A DNA stretch of 42,939 nt from Gamarada debralockiae (taxonomy: Eukaryota; Ascomycota; Leotiomycetes; Helotiales; Hyphodiscaceae): the NCBI GenBank assembly GCA_002803225.1, contig NXFV01000881.1:1-42939 (forward strand), written 5' to 3'. Position 1 is the stretch's first letter; the number at the start of each line of letters is the position of its first letter. The position numbers and the translations under genes are program-made. Below are positions 42,801 to 42,939 of this stretch, one piece after another. A model generated the notes under the pieces. The model saw only the letters and a program-made list of their open reading frames with translations, did not search any database and was not told where the DNA came from.

Positions 42801-42939
42801 AAGGGGCCAATATCAATGTACAGGGTGGTTATTACGGCAATGTACTCCAGGCGGCTTCATGGGGAGGGCATATGGCCATAGTACAACTATTGCTCGACAA
42901 AGGGGCCGATATCAATGCACAGGGCGGCTATTACGGCAA
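39896..42939 (+). CDS. NLR-like protein: helical N-terminal domain + NACHT + ankyrin repeats (3' end outside window)
   Basis: Five exons stay in frame: 39896-40709, 40761-40934, 40990-41014, 41074-41655 and 41707 to the window edge, at least 942 residues with no internal stop. The N-terminus is helical (SSIIVGAVQLAIGLALQFVT, MLRCFSDYLGPLAEYTE, VYGDLLRFFSATRHVFVD), like the N-terminal domain of many fungal STAND proteins (possibly DUF7708, from memory). The NACHT NTPase follows: Walker A AGAGKSVLM (about residues 330-338), split by two introns, Walker B TFLIVDALDEC (about 423-433), ITSRKEPDI as sensor region, then FLWVNLQLENL and PIHFSVQEFL of the winged-helix region. Ankyrin repeats begin near residue 810 and become near-identical at the edge. 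The likely role is an intracellular receptor for nonself signals, with repeats binding the ligand and NACHT driving assembly. A MITE lies 147 bp upstream. Confidence 0.88.
42722..42939 (+). repeat. Near-identical 99-bp ankyrin repeat units
   Basis: Two complete units (42722-42820 and 42821-42919) and the first 20 bp of a third encode 33-residue ankyrin repeats of the type QGGYYGN...LQAAS...GH, then IVQLLLDKGADINA. By hand count the two full units differ at 14 of 99 bases, and the third starts the same way, so the array continues past the edge. The preceding repeats (from about 42535) are much more diverged. Confidence 0.85.

Overview
This window is nuclear DNA of a filamentous ascomycete (Pezizomycotina). 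The genes carry short introns (about 45-100 nt) with GTAAGT/GTATGT-type donors and CTAAC/CTGAC-like branch sites. Families that expand in these fungi dominate: NACHT NLR-like proteins, HET-domain proteins, a Clr5/TPR protein and a MARVEL-like membrane protein. I cannot place it to genus. The DNA between genes holds several small inverted-repeat transposons and one decayed Crypton-like element.

Layout. 1-9 kb: one full-length NLR-like gene on the minus strand (serine esterase-like, NACHT, ankyrin; 5938 to 1805), flanked by MITE-like repeats and a decayed ankyrin-repeat fragment. 9.1-12.1 kb: a Crypton-type element (NDC10 domain II plus GCR1_C) on the minus strand. Its frame of about 820 codons is continuous but crossed by 17 stops, all TAG or TAA. 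12.6-14.3 kb: a broken HET gene. 14.8-16.8 kb: an apparently intact secreted-protein gene of 551 residues. 17.7-20.0 kb: a 5'-truncated NACHT/ankyrin pseudogene with a 147-bp insertion, ending at an AT-rich GATTA-repeat tract. 21.5-23.7 kb: an intact two-exon HET gene. 24.5-34.5 kb: a quieter block with a SIRT6/7-type sirtuin, a MARVEL-like gene with two stops, a VOC/PhnB-like protein, an amino-acid permease with one stop, an aldose 1-epimerase and a small membrane protein. 35.6-37.4 kb: a damaged Clr5/TPR gene. 39.9 kb to the right edge: an NLR gene, open as far as it is seen, entering near-identical 99-bp ankyrin repeats where the window ends.

The main theme is turnover of a nonself-recognition (heterokaryon-incompatibility, NLR-like) repertoire. 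Three NACHT genes, two HET genes, an ankyrin remnant and a Clr5/TPR gene lie in 43 kb with at least six transposon-derived insertions. Only the 21.5-kb HET gene and the right-edge NLR look undamaged. The stops in the Crypton frame fit C-to-T change at CpA (repeat-induced point mutation). Elsewhere the lesions are mostly frameshifts and unrelated nonsense changes. Some frameshifts lie in homopolymer runs, so sequence error must be excluded before calling those genes dead. Exon borders were worked out by hand from splice signals and frame continuity. Family names rest on motifs recognised by eye, with no database search.
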